From assembly GCA_910579115.1 (NCBI GenBank), contig CAJTSO010000044.1:1-17136 (forward strand): DNA of 17,136 nucleotides, written 5' to 3'. The notes below the pieces were generated by a model that saw only the letters and a program-made list of their open reading frames with translations, searched no databases and was not told where the DNA came from. The stretch's first letter is position 1. Every line of letters begins with the position of its first letter. Source of the DNA: an uncultured Selenomonadaceae bacterium (lineage in GTDB: Bacteria; Bacillota; Negativicutes; Selenomonadales; Selenomonadaceae). The position numbers were made by a program, and so were the translations under genes. Positions 1-6,491 of the stretch are shown one piece after another.

Positions 1-1
1 A

Positions 2-404
2 GCGCGAAAAAATGGTGAAAAAAACGAAAAAAGCGGCGAGAAAAAGCGCACGTTTGTACCTAAATGGGATAACCCAAGACGCTGCCGGTACGGAAGTAAA
101 CGCAAAAAAGCACGCTTATCCTGAAACGGGATAGCCCAGGATTTATGGCGAACAGCTCGGCGTGGGAAACACATTTATACCAAAATAGGATAACCCAGGG
201 CATTGCCGGTACGGAGGCAAAAAAGCGCGTTTATCCCCGAAATGGGATAACCCGGAGCACTCCGGTACGGCGGCCAAAAAGCACATTTATCCCGAAGATA
301 ACCCGCGCCTGGAAGCAGCTTTTGAGATTTTAAGCTACGCCAAATCGGCAAGGGCTGACGGAAATTTTTACAATTTAGCAAGAAGGGTGAGCGGGGGAAG
401 CTAA
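2..404 (+). pseudogene. Interrupted 3' end of an unidentified gene
   Basis: Frame 2 enters from the left edge as a lysine-rich stretch and reads on to FVPKWDNPR, then degenerates and stops at TGA 122-124. From 297 a different frame (frame 3) resumes with DNPRLEAAFEILSYAKSA and ends ...NLARRVSGGS at TAA 402-404. The octamer GATAACCC at 68-75 and again at 297-304 encodes the same Asp-Asn-Pro in both pieces. Joining the two copies gives one clean tail, FVPKWDNPRLEAAFEIL. The 229 bp between the copies is not a multiple of three, which explains the frame change. I infer a once-intact gene broken by growth or insertion of the repeats at 61-304. The stop overlaps the ATG of the next gene (TAATG), so this gene was probably translationally coupled to the glycan operon. 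I do not recognise the protein. Confidence 0.55.
61..304. repeat. Degenerate ~58-bp tandem repeats with hairpin-forming ends
   Basis: GGGATAACCC or a one-base variant recurs at 66-75, 128-137, 187-196 and 244-253, with a partial copy (GATAACCC) at 297-304, so the period is about 51-62 bp. Units 1, 3 and 4 also share CCGGTACGG (85-93, 206-214, 262-270) followed by a GCAAAAAAGC-like stretch and CRTTTATCC. The end of one unit and the start of the next are inverted: TTATCCC 231-237 and GGGATAA 244-250 form a 7-bp stem with a 6-base loop, and 117-121 with 129-133 form a weaker version. Inside unit 3, TTGCC 203-207 and GGCAA 216-220 make another stem. Unit 2 has lost the CCGGTACGG core. The family is not recognised. 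It sits inside a broken reading frame. Confidence 0.75.
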
Positions 405-1567
405 TGGAGCGAAAAGTATTGTTCGTCGCTTCTACTTATTCGCATATCGTAAATTTCCACCGTCCTTACCTGAAAAGGTTCCATGACGAAGGTTTTTTTG
501 TTTGCGTAGCCTCAGGCGGCAAGGTTATGGATATACCGGAAGCCGATGAGATTTTGCACCTGCCGTTTCAAAAATCCTTTACCTCGCCTGACAACTTTAA
601 GGCCACACTGATTTTGCGGCAAAAAATAAAGCGCGAGGCCTACGACCTCATGGCGGCGCATACATCCCTCGCCTCATTTTTTGCCCGGCTCGCTTTGTTC
701 GGCCTGGCCGAAAGACCATTTGTCATCAATATGGCCCACGGCTATCTGTTTGACGATCAAACCCCTTGGCTCAAGAGAAATGTCTTGCTGGCGGCGGAGA
801 AAATAATGGCCCCCAAAACCGATCTTTTACTGGTCATGAACAATTACGATTACGAAACAGCGCAAAAGTACAAGCTGGGGGGAAAAATAGGTTTAGTCCC
901 CGGCGTAGGCGTAGATTTTTCGCGCTTGGATAAAATGTCCTCTGATCTTCGCCGGGCTATAAGGGAAAAATACGGCGTAAAGGATAACGATGTCTTATTG
1001 CTTTATGCGGCCGAGTTTTCGGCGCGAAAGAGCCAAAGCGTTCTCATCCGCGCCCTGGAGTATTTACCGCAAAATGTTTCTCTCGCCTTAGCGGGGGACG
1101 GGGCCACCCGGGGAAAATGCGAAGAATTGGCCCATAAACTGGGAGTAGAAAACAGAACGTTTTTTTTAGGCTATGCGCCCAATGTAGCCCAGTGGCAAAA
1201 AGCGGCCGATATAGCGGTCAGCGCGAGCCGAAGCGAAGGCTTGCCATTTAACATGATTGAAGCGATGCACGCGGGAACTCCCGTAGTGGCCAGCCGGGTA
1301 AAAGGCCATACCGATCTTATAGACGACGGGAAAAGCGGCCTTTTATATTCCTATGGGGATGAAAAGGAGCTGGCAGAGCAGATAACGCTTCTCTTGAAAT
1401 CGCCCGATGTAAAGCAGTGGATAGTGAAGACCGCCAGGGAAAAGGTCGAGCCCCTACGGCTGGAAAACGCTTTCAACAAGGCATGGGACTATTACGCCGA
1501 GGCGATCGCTGACTCTGGTCAGCGCGACTCCCCAGGCTCTGCCATCGCTACGCTTGGCAATAGCTAA
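404..1567 (+). CDS. Family 4 glycosyltransferase (GT-B), surface polysaccharide
   Basis: Predicted cytoplasmic retaining glycosyltransferase that moves a sugar from a nucleotide donor to a lipid-linked glycan. The 387 residues fit the GT4 family. The N-terminal Rossmann half opens with VLFVASTYSHIVNFHRPYL, the pattern of EpsD/CapM-like enzymes. The C-terminal half carries the donor-site E-x7-E motif, E278 to E286, in EGLPFNMIEAM, followed by GTPVVAS and DLIDDGKSGLLY. The ATG overlaps the stop of the broken upstream frame (TAATG), with a GGGGGAAG ribosome site just before it. The last ~17 residues, after DYYAEAIA, look unlike a GT4 end and are encoded by the start of a hairpin-rich segment (about 1510-1712), so the natural C-terminus may have been replaced. 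The acceptor and sugar cannot be told from sequence. Confidence 0.88.
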   Translation: MERKVLFVASTYSHIVNFHRPYLKRFHDEGFFVCVASGGKVMDIPEADEILHLPFQKSFTSPDNFKATLILRQKIKREAYDLMAAHTSLASFFARLALFGLAERPFVINMAHGYLFDDQTPWLKRNVLLAAEKIMAPKTDLLLVMNNYDYETAQKYKLGGKIGLVPGVGVDFSRLDKMSSDLRRAIREKYGVKDNDVLLLYAAEFSARKSQSVLIRALEYLPQNVSLALAGDGATRGKCEELAHKLGVENRTFFLGYAPNVAQWQKAADIAVSASRSEGLPFNMIEAMHAGTPVVASRVKGHTDLIDDGKSGLLYSYGDEKELAEQITLLLKSPDVKQWIVKTAREKVEPLRLENAFNKAWDYYAEAIADSGQRDSPGSAIATLGNS

Positions 1568-1583
1568 GCAGGTTGTATGGCTC

Positions 1584-1615
1584 GCACTAAAAGCCGCTTT
1601 CAGCGGCTCAAGTGC
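1584..1615. repeat. Stem-loop between glycosyltransferase and permease genes
   Basis: AGCCGC 1592-1597 and GCGGCT 1603-1608 form a perfect 6-bp stem with loop TTTCA. The stem extends, after a small internal bulge, through GCACT 1584-1588 and AGTGC 1611-1615. No T-run follows, so it is not a standard intrinsic terminator. It may dampen read-through, process mRNA, or be part of an inserted element with the larger inverted repeat at 1648-1712. Confidence 0.6.
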
Positions 1616-1647
1616 TCATGCCAACCCAGAGGGAGAGCCAAGGGGAC

Positions 1648-1712
1648 TCCAGGGGAGCCTATGAGACCGATTATAGGTTACCTCAGACGCCTGCGGTAAC
1701 AGCTCCCCTGGA
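1648..1712. repeat. Nested inverted repeat (11-bp outer arms)
   Basis: TCCAGGGGAGC at 1648-1658 is the exact reverse complement of GCTCCCCTGGA at 1702-1712. Inside lies a second perfect pair, GTTACC 1677-1682 and GGTAAC 1695-1700, enclosing CAG/CTG (1684-1686, 1691-1693). An imperfect further pair links 1522-1540 (GACTCCCCAGGCTCTGCC) with 1631-1649 read in reverse. Such nested structure suggests a small palindromic repeat element or a structured leader for the exporter genes. No transposase or target duplication is evident. Confidence 0.7.
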
Positions 1713-1740
1713 ACCTATTTTATCCGGAGTTAAACAACAG

Positions 1741-2526
1741 ATGAGCTATATCTTAAACGCCGTAGCCGCGCTGAAGAAATACCGCTTTCTCATCAGCCAG
1801 ATGGTCGCCCGGGATTTCAAGACTAAATACAAACGCTCCGTCTTAGGGGTATTCTGGAGCTTTCTGAACCCGCTCCTTACCATGAGCGTCTACTACTTCA
1901 TCTTCTCGACGCTCTTTAAGAGCGACGTGAAAAACTTCGCCGTCTACCTCATGCTCGGCATCGTATCGTTCAACTTCTTCAACGAAGCCTGTGGCATGAC
2001 GCTAAGAGCCATTGTCGATAACGCAAGCCTCATAACCAAGGTATACGTCCCCAAATATATCTATCCTCTGGCCAGGATCGTTTCCTCGGCCGTGAACTTA
2101 CTCATATCCCTGGCGCCGCTAATCATAATAGCGGCCCTGACTGGTTTGGAGTTTCATCTGTCCGCGTTCCTGTCGGTTTACTTTCTTATCTGCCTGGTCA
2201 TATTCAGTATGGGAATGAGCCTGATGTTATCGGCCCTTATGGTATTTTTCCGGGATATTCAATTCCTCTGGGGCATATTAAGCATGATCTGGATGCAGGC
2301 CTCGGCGATCTTTTATCCGGAAAGTATCCTGCCCGACAGGTTTAGAATCGTCCTACAAATAAACCCCCTTTACCACTTTATAAAAAACATTCGTATCTGC
2401 GTGCTGGACGGCGTATCCCCTGACCCGCTAAATTATCTTATTTGCCTGGGCATAGCTCTTTTCATGCTCTTTATCGGAGCTTGCGTCTTCAAAAAACTGC
2501 AGGACCGCTTTGTCTTGTATTTGTGA
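1741..2526 (+). CDS. Polysaccharide ABC exporter, permease (TagG/Wzm type)
   Basis: Membrane subunit of an ABC-2 exporter that moves a lipid-linked glycan across the inner membrane, working with the ATPase encoded directly downstream. From ATG 1741 the protein has 261 residues, the usual family length. It begins MSYILNAVAALKKYRFLISQ and continues to the hallmark RDFKTKYKRSVLGVFWSFLNPLL before the first membrane helix. About six hydrophobic segments follow. I chose ATG 1741, preceded by GGAG at 1726-1729. A longer frame from GTG 1612 would add 43 residues of low-complexity sequence encoded by a hairpin region and is unlikely to be translated. The 3' end lies 8 bases before the ATPase start, as in tagGH and rfb operons. 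Whether the substrate is an O-antigen-like chain, capsule or teichoic acid is not settled by this subunit. Confidence 0.9.
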   Translation: MSYILNAVAALKKYRFLISQMVARDFKTKYKRSVLGVFWSFLNPLLTMSVYYFIFSTLFKSDVKNFAVYLMLGIVSFNFFNEACGMTLRAIVDNASLITKVYVPKYIYPLARIVSSAVNLLISLAPLIIIAALTGLEFHLSAFLSVYFLICLVIFSMGMSLMLSALMVFFRDIQFLWGILSMIWMQASAIFYPESILPDRFRIVLQINPLYHFIKNIRICVLDGVSPDPLNYLICLGIALFMLFIGACVFKKLQDRFVLYL

Positions 2527-2534
2527 GGGTACTT

Positions 2535-3272
2535 ATGAAAAAGACGATGCTCGAGCTAAACGGCGTGACGATGAAATTCCGGATGGACGTAGACAAGATA
2601 ATGTCGCTGAAGGAATTTGCCACGGCGCTGGTAAGAGGAAAAATCCGCTATGAAGAATTTACGGCTTTAGAAAATGTCTCATTTAAGGTAGAGCAAGGGG
2701 AAACAATCGGCCTTATCGGGAAGAACGGAGCGGGAAAAAGCACGCTTCTGAAGGTCATCTCGGGCATACTAAAGCCAACGAAGGGAACAGTAGCCCGCTA
2801 TGGGAGTATCGCTCCCCTCCTGGAATTGGGCGCGGGCTTCGATAGCAACCTGACGGGCAGAGAAAATATTTTCCTGAACGGAGCGATCCTGGGCTACGGC
2901 GAAGCCTTCTTAAAGGAGAAGTACGACGAAATCGTAGAATTCTCCGAGCTGGAGCGCTTTATAGACAGCCCCATACGGAACTATTCGTCGGGCATGACGG
3001 CCAGATTGGCGTTTTCAATCGCGACGGTAGTAAATCCGGAGATATTGATCGTGGACGAGATACTGTCAGTGGGGGACGCGGCGTTTCAGGGAAAGAGCCG
3101 AAAAAGGATGCTGGAGCTGATGGGAAGCGGGACGACGACGCTGTTCGTATCCCATAACATAGCGCAGATAAAGGAAACCTGCGACCGGGTTATCTGGCTG
3201 GAGCAGGGAAGAGTAAAGGCTGTCGGGAACACGGAGGAGGTCTGTGAGGAATATGAAGGCAGAGACCAATAA
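2535..3272 (+). CDS. Polysaccharide ABC exporter, ATPase (TagH/Wzt/KpsT type)
   Basis: ATP-binding subunit that powers glycan export with the upstream permease. All nucleotide-binding motifs are present: Walker A GKNGAGKST at residues 62-70, signature YSSGM at 150-154, Walker B ILIVDE ending D174-E175, and H-loop His207. The segment EFTALENVSFKVEQGE just before Walker A is typical of polysaccharide exporters. At 245 residues it ends shortly after the ATPase fold and lacks the C-terminal carbohydrate-binding domain of long Wzt proteins, so a chain-terminus-recognising system is unlikely. The start at ATG 2535 follows GAGGG (2525-2529), which overlaps the permease stop. An in-frame extension back to 2442 would overlap the permease heavily and is rejected. 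Confidence 0.92.
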   Translation: MKKTMLELNGVTMKFRMDVDKIMSLKEFATALVRGKIRYEEFTALENVSFKVEQGETIGLIGKNGAGKSTLLKVISGILKPTKGTVARYGSIAPLLELGAGFDSNLTGRENIFLNGAILGYGEAFLKEKYDEIVEFSELERFIDSPIRNYSSGMTARLAFSIATVVNPEILIVDEILSVGDAAFQGKSRKRMLELMGSGTTTLFVSHNIAQIKETCDRVIWLEQGRVKAVGNTEEVCEEYEGRDQ

Positions 3273-3273
3273 A

Positions 3274-3921
3274 ATGAAAATATTAGCGCACAGGGGCTAT
3301 TGGAACGACAAGATAAAAGACAATTCGCTCGAAGCCCTCCACTCGGCGCTGGAGCTGGGCTTCGGCTTCGAGTCGGATCTGCGCGACTTTGGCGGCGAAT
3401 TGGTCGTGTCGCATAATATCGCCGACGCCTCCGCGCAAAAGGCGGAAGAAGTTTTTAAGTCGTTAGCAGAGTTTGGCGATAAATACTGCTTTGCTATAAA
3501 TATAAAAGCCGACGGCCTGAAAAATCTATTGGCCGACGGCTTGGCGCGTCATAAGATAAAAAACTACTTTACTTTCGATATGTCGATCCCGCAAACGATC
3601 GAATTTCGCGAAAAGGGCCTCGTCTATTTTACCCGCCAAAGTGAAGTTGAGCCCTCGTCCGTTCTGTACGACGACGCGGCCGGCGTTTGGCTGGACGGCT
3701 TTTGGCGCGACGAATGGATAACGGAAGCTCTTATTGGCGTCCATATAACCAAGGGAAAAGCCGTCGCCGTCGTATCGCCGGAGCTGCACGCCAGGCCGTA
3801 TTTAGAATTTTGGCGGCGGCTCCGCTCGTTTAGACTGGATTTTAGCCGTATCTACCTTTGCACCAACTATCCGTTGGAAGCGAAAGAATTTTTCAACGCC
3901 ACCCATAAGGAGGAAAAATAG
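3274..3921 (+). CDS. Glycerophosphodiester phosphodiesterase-like protein
   Basis: A PI-PLC/GDPD-superfamily barrel protein without signal peptide. From ATG 3274 it starts MKILAHRGYW, giving the HRG motif (His6, Arg7). The metal and catalytic residues expected next are present: E33 and D35 in FESDLRD, and His47 in VVSHN, where most family members have HD. INIKAD (about residues 76-81) sits where the classic enzyme has a metal-binding Glu, so that ligand is changed. Starts at GTG 3244 or ATG 3253 are also in frame, and 3253 has GGAGGAGG about 12 bases upstream, but the family usually begins just before the HRG strand. It lies two bases after the ATPase stop. In this operon it may hydrolyse a phosphodiester-linked group on a glycan precursor. 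That role is inference. Confidence 0.75.
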   Translation: MKILAHRGYWNDKIKDNSLEALHSALELGFGFESDLRDFGGELVVSHNIADASAQKAEEVFKSLAEFGDKYCFAINIKADGLKNLLADGLARHKIKNYFTFDMSIPQTIEFREKGLVYFTRQSEVEPSSVLYDDAAGVWLDGFWRDEWITEALIGVHITKGKAVAVVSPELHARPYLEFWRRLRSFRLDFSRIYLCTNYPLEAKEFFNATHKEEK

Positions 3922-3922
3922 C

Positions 3923-4552
3923 ATGCCAAAGATAAAGGCCATCGTTTTCGATATGGACGGCGTTCTCATCGAAGCCAAAGAATGGCACTACGAAGCCCTG
4001 AATAAGGCACTAAGACTCTTCGGCTACGAGATCAGCCGCTATGACCACCTGGTCACCTACGACGGACTGCCCACGGCAAAAAAACTGGAGATGCTCAGCC
4101 TGGAAAAAGGTCTTCCCATGGGGCTCCATGAATTCATCAACCATATGAAGCAACGCTACACCGTGAATATGGTACACATGAGCTGCTCGCCGCGCTTCTT
4201 TCATGAATACGCGCTTTCGCGTCTAAAAGCGGAAGGCTATCGTCTCGCCGTCGCCTCGAACTCCATAAGGGATACCGTGCGGCTGATGATGGAAAAAAGC
4301 TGTCTTATATCCTACCTCGACTTTTTCCTGAGCAACCAGGACGTGACGAAAGCGAAGCCCGACCCTGAAATATACGCTACCGCCATACAAAAACTGGCGC
4401 TGACCCCCGAAGAAGTCCTGGTGCTGGAGGACAATCGCAACGGCATACAAGCCGCGACGGCGGCAGGAGCCCACGTGATGAAAATAGAAACCGTCTACGA
4501 CGTAAACTACGAAAACATCAAGGCGCATATCAAATTGGCGGAAGCGAGGTAA
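3923..4552 (+). CDS. HAD-superfamily phosphatase/phosphomutase-like enzyme
   Basis: Small-molecule phosphotransferase of HAD subfamily IA, 209 residues. All four motifs are visible: DxD nucleophile D10 and D12 in IVFDMDGVL, motif II Ser112 or Ser114 in VASNS, motif III Lys145 in KAKPDPE, and motif IV acidic pair E169-D170 in VLEDNRNG. The helical cap between residues ~18 and 85 is typical of beta-phosphoglucomutase-like enzymes. A strong AAGGAGG (3907-3913) sits 9 bases before the ATG, inside the end of the preceding gene. Because a nucleotidyltransferase-like gene follows within 9 bases, it probably makes or removes a sugar or alcohol phosphate used to build an activated donor. The substrate is unknown. 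Confidence 0.85.
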   Translation: MPKIKAIVFDMDGVLIEAKEWHYEALNKALRLFGYEISRYDHLVTYDGLPTAKKLEMLSLEKGLPMGLHEFINHMKQRYTVNMVHMSCSPRFFHEYALSRLKAEGYRLAVASNSIRDTVRLMMEKSCLISYLDFFLSNQDVTKAKPDPEIYATAIQKLALTPEEVLVLEDNRNGIQAATAAGAHVMKIETVYDVNYENIKAHIKLAEAR

Positions 4553-4560
4553 GCAAAGCG

Positions 4561-5319
4561 ATGAAAACGAGCGACTTAAACGTCATTATTCCCATCGCCG
4601 GACCAAATAAAGAAACGGAAAAAGACGGCTATATAAAAAGCCTGCAGGAAATAGAACGGAAAACTATCCTGCAATACGTATTCGAGTCCCTGCAATCACT
4701 CCAGGCAATTAACTTCGACGTGGTGATAAAGCGCAAGGACGTAAACGCCTACCATCTCGACAACGTAGTGAAGCTGCTTCGTCCCGACGCGAAAATAATC
4801 ATATCGGAAGAAGAAACCATGGGAGCCGCCTGCACCTGTATGCTGGCGGTAGATAACTTGAAGATGGATTCACCGCTGCTCATCGCCGGCGGCGATCAAC
4901 TGTTGACCGTAGATGCCGCGCAAATAATCGCCGACTTTAGCGGGCGGGACTTAGACGGTGGAACGGTGATCTTCGACGACATCCACCCGCGCTGGTCCTT
5001 CGTAAAGCTGGATGAAGCGGGGTTCGTCGTCGAAGCCGCCGAAAAACGCCCGATAAGCCGGAACGCCTCCGCGGGATTTTACTACTTCAAAAAAGCCGCC
5101 TGCTTTTTCGAGGCGGCGCAGCAAATGATCGATAAAGACGCGGCGGTCAACGGCAGCTTTTACGTCTGCCCTGTCTTTAACGAAATGATATTAAAGCAGA
5201 TGAGGATTGGCGTCTACCGTATAAAAAAGGAACAATATTACAGCTTTAGCCACGACTCCGGCATGGAAGCGTATAAAGTCTATTTGAAAAGCCTAAAAGC
5301 GGAAGGCGGTGCGCTATGA
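4561..5319 (+). CDS. Nucleotidyltransferase-like protein lacking catalytic motifs
   Basis: A 252-residue protein with the sugar-nucleotidyltransferase fold, clearly paralogous to the gene at 5655-6413: the two share length, spacing and a central block (HPRWSFVKLDEAGFV here, DPKWSFAKLDENGLI there). The nucleotide-binding loop is degraded. Where the paralog has GAGSRF...KIPKP, this one has IAGPNKETEKDGYIKSL, losing the Gly-rich loop Arg and the PKP lysine. The C-terminal GTPED metal motif is also replaced (SHDSGMEAYK). Asp112 in GGDQ, the first metal ligand, remains. It may be a non-catalytic partner, a binding protein, or a diverged enzyme with another substrate. It overlaps the cupin gene by 4 bases (ATGA), implying coupled translation. 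Fold confidence is high and function is open. Confidence 0.75.
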   Translation: MKTSDLNVIIPIAGPNKETEKDGYIKSLQEIERKTILQYVFESLQSLQAINFDVVIKRKDVNAYHLDNVVKLLRPDAKIIISEEETMGAACTCMLAVDNLKMDSPLLIAGGDQLLTVDAAQIIADFSGRDLDGGTVIFDDIHPRWSFVKLDEAGFVVEAAEKRPISRNASAGFYYFKKAACFFEAAQQMIDKDAAVNGSFYVCPVFNEMILKQMRIGVYRIKKEQYYSFSHDSGMEAYKVYLKSLKAEGGAL

Positions 5320-5636
5320 AAACGGCTAAGCTTGACGACATGATAAGAGGCTGGTTCATTGGCAGCTTTACGCCGACGCTCTACGCCACGAGCGATGTAG
5401 AAGTCGCCGTAAAGCGCTACAGCGCGGGCGATAGCGAAGCAAAACACTATCATAAAATCGCAACGGAATTTACCGTCGTCGTTTCCGGGCGCGTCCGCAT
5501 GAACGGCGAGGAATTTTCCTCTGGCGATATAGTCGTCTTAGAACCGGGGGAACCTGCCGACTTCGAGACGCTGGACGACACGACCACCGTCGTGGTAAAG
5601 CTCCCCGGCGCAAACGACGACAAATATTTATGTTAA
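5316..5636 (+). CDS. Small cupin-fold protein
   Basis: A single-domain cupin of 106 residues. Motif 1 is visible as HYHKIATE, giving His44, His46 and Glu51, followed by the expected SGRVRMNGE turn. The second half has GDIVVLEPGEPADFE, with the PG turn of motif 2 but no clear fourth histidine. Such proteins bind a metal and act as epimerases, isomerases or small-molecule sensors. Its ATG overlaps the end of the nucleotidyltransferase-like gene (ATGA) and the next nucleotidyltransferase starts 18 bases after its stop, so the three are very likely co-produced. It could act on the compound carried by the neighbouring enzymes. No specific reaction can be assigned. Confidence 0.8.
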   Translation: MKTAKLDDMIRGWFIGSFTPTLYATSDVEVAVKRYSAGDSEAKHYHKIATEFTVVVSGRVRMNGEEFSSGDIVVLEPGEPADFETLDDTTTVVVKLPGANDDKYLC

Positions 5637-5654
5637 AGGGTAAGGAGAAAATAA

Positions 5655-6413
5655 ATGTTTAATATCGTAATCCCCATGGCGGGAGCCGGTTCGAGATTTG
5701 CAAAAGCGGGTTACAAAATCCCGAAACCCTTTATCGACGTTTTGGGAAAGCCCATGATTTGCCATGTGCTGGAAAACTTAAATATGCCAAATGCCAGATT
5801 CATACTGCTGGCAAGAAAAGAGCATTATAACAATGAGCAGAAAACAGTAAATTGGATAAAAAAACATTATAAGTCTGAATTTGTCCTGATCGATAAGCTA
5901 ACCGAGGGCGCAGCCTGCACGGTTTTGCACGCCCACCGGCTAATCGACAACGACTCCCCCTTATTGATTGCCAATTCAGACCAAATCGTGGATATGGATA
6001 TTGAGGACTTCATCCAGGACAGCGACAGGCGAGGACTGGACGGCTCGGTTCTCTGTTTTGAAGATAGCGACCCGAAATGGTCTTTTGCAAAACTGGATGA
6101 AAACGGCCTTATCACGATGATCAGAGAAAAAGAAGCCATATCACAGCACGCCACCGTGGGGATTTACTACTTCAATAAAGGCCGGGAATTTGTGGAAAAC
6201 GCCATCGATATGCTGGTGAGAAACGAGCGGGTAAATAACGAATTTTACGTGGCCCCGGTGTACAACTACGCCATTGAGCAGGGCAGAAGGTTCGGCATTT
6301 ACTCGATTGACAAAAACCAAATGCACGGCACGGGAACGCCAGAGGATTTGGACAGGTACATCGAAATTAAGCGGGGAGTATCGGTGCAATATGCAAACCA
6401 ACAGGATTTATAG
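5655..6413 (+). CDS. Sugar-phosphate or alcohol-phosphate nucleotidyltransferase
   Basis: Predicted cytoplasmic enzyme that joins NTP and a phosphorylated small molecule to give an activated donor and pyrophosphate. The signature loop is intact: IPMAGAGSRFAKAGYKIPKP, with Arg14 and Lys24. Metal ligands are Asp109 in IANSDQI and the GTPED motif at 227-231. At 252 residues it is the short, single-domain form seen in capsule loci, not the ~290-residue RmlA form. AAGGAG at 5642-5647 is 7 bases from the ATG. The nucleotide and substrate are not readable from sequence. Short LicC-like and capsule cytidylyltransferases are possible relatives. It ends inside the remnant of an acyltransferase gene that began at 6391. 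Confidence 0.85.
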   Translation: MFNIVIPMAGAGSRFAKAGYKIPKPFIDVLGKPMICHVLENLNMPNARFILLARKEHYNNEQKTVNWIKKHYKSEFVLIDKLTEGAACTVLHAHRLIDNDSPLLIANSDQIVDMDIEDFIQDSDRRGLDGSVLCFEDSDPKWSFAKLDENGLITMIREKEAISQHATVGIYYFNKGREFVENAIDMLVRNERVNNEFYVAPVYNYAIEQGRRFGIYSIDKNQMHGTGTPEDLDRYIEIKRGVSVQYANQQDL

Positions 6414-6462
6414 CTACGACGTTTTGAAATTTGTTGTAATATTTGCCATTGCATTGCTATAA
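6391..6462 (+). pseudogene. N-terminal remnant of an acyltransferase-3 family gene
   Basis: A 23-codon frame, MQTNRIYSYDVLKFVVIFAI then three residues and TAA, overlaps the end of the nucleotidyltransferase gene. The pattern R-I-Y-x-x-D-V-L-K/R-F-x-x-I-F-A-I matches the first membrane helix of acyltransferase-3 proteins, which acylate sugars on surface glycans and normally continue for 300 or more residues. Here it stops where the sequence turns AT-rich, so the rest has been lost and replaced. I infer that the recombination junction lies near 6455-6490. A functional short peptide cannot be excluded but is less likely. Confidence 0.6.
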
Positions 6463-6463
6463 A
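6434..6463 (+). promoter_or_regulatory. Possible sigma-70 promoter for the AT-rich glycosyltransferase block
   Basis: TTGTAA at 6434-6439 and TATAAA at 6458-6463 are separated by 18 bases, 29 bases before the ATG at 6492. The -35 match is weak (4 of 6) and AT-rich DNA gives such boxes by chance. It would give the incoming block its own transcription. Confidence 0.3.
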
Positions 6464-6491
6464 CGATTACATAAAAGACTAGAAACAAATT

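Noticed and set aside
61..304. Repeats resembling a CRISPR array
   Set aside because: Units differ from each other throughout, there is no constant repeat separated by unique spacers, and no cas genes are present in the window.
145..333. 62-residue plus-strand frame across the repeats
   Set aside because: It merely translates the degenerate repeat units and ends in the middle of the better-supported 3' gene fragment.
1612..1740. Upstream GTG start for the ABC permease
   Set aside because: The extra 43 residues are encoded by hairpin DNA, the GTG lies within a stem, and homologs start at the MSYIL-like sequence.
2442..2534. Upstream start for the ABC ATPase
   Set aside because: It would overlap the permease by 85 bases in another frame. 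ATG 2535 has a good ribosome site and gives a normal-length protein.
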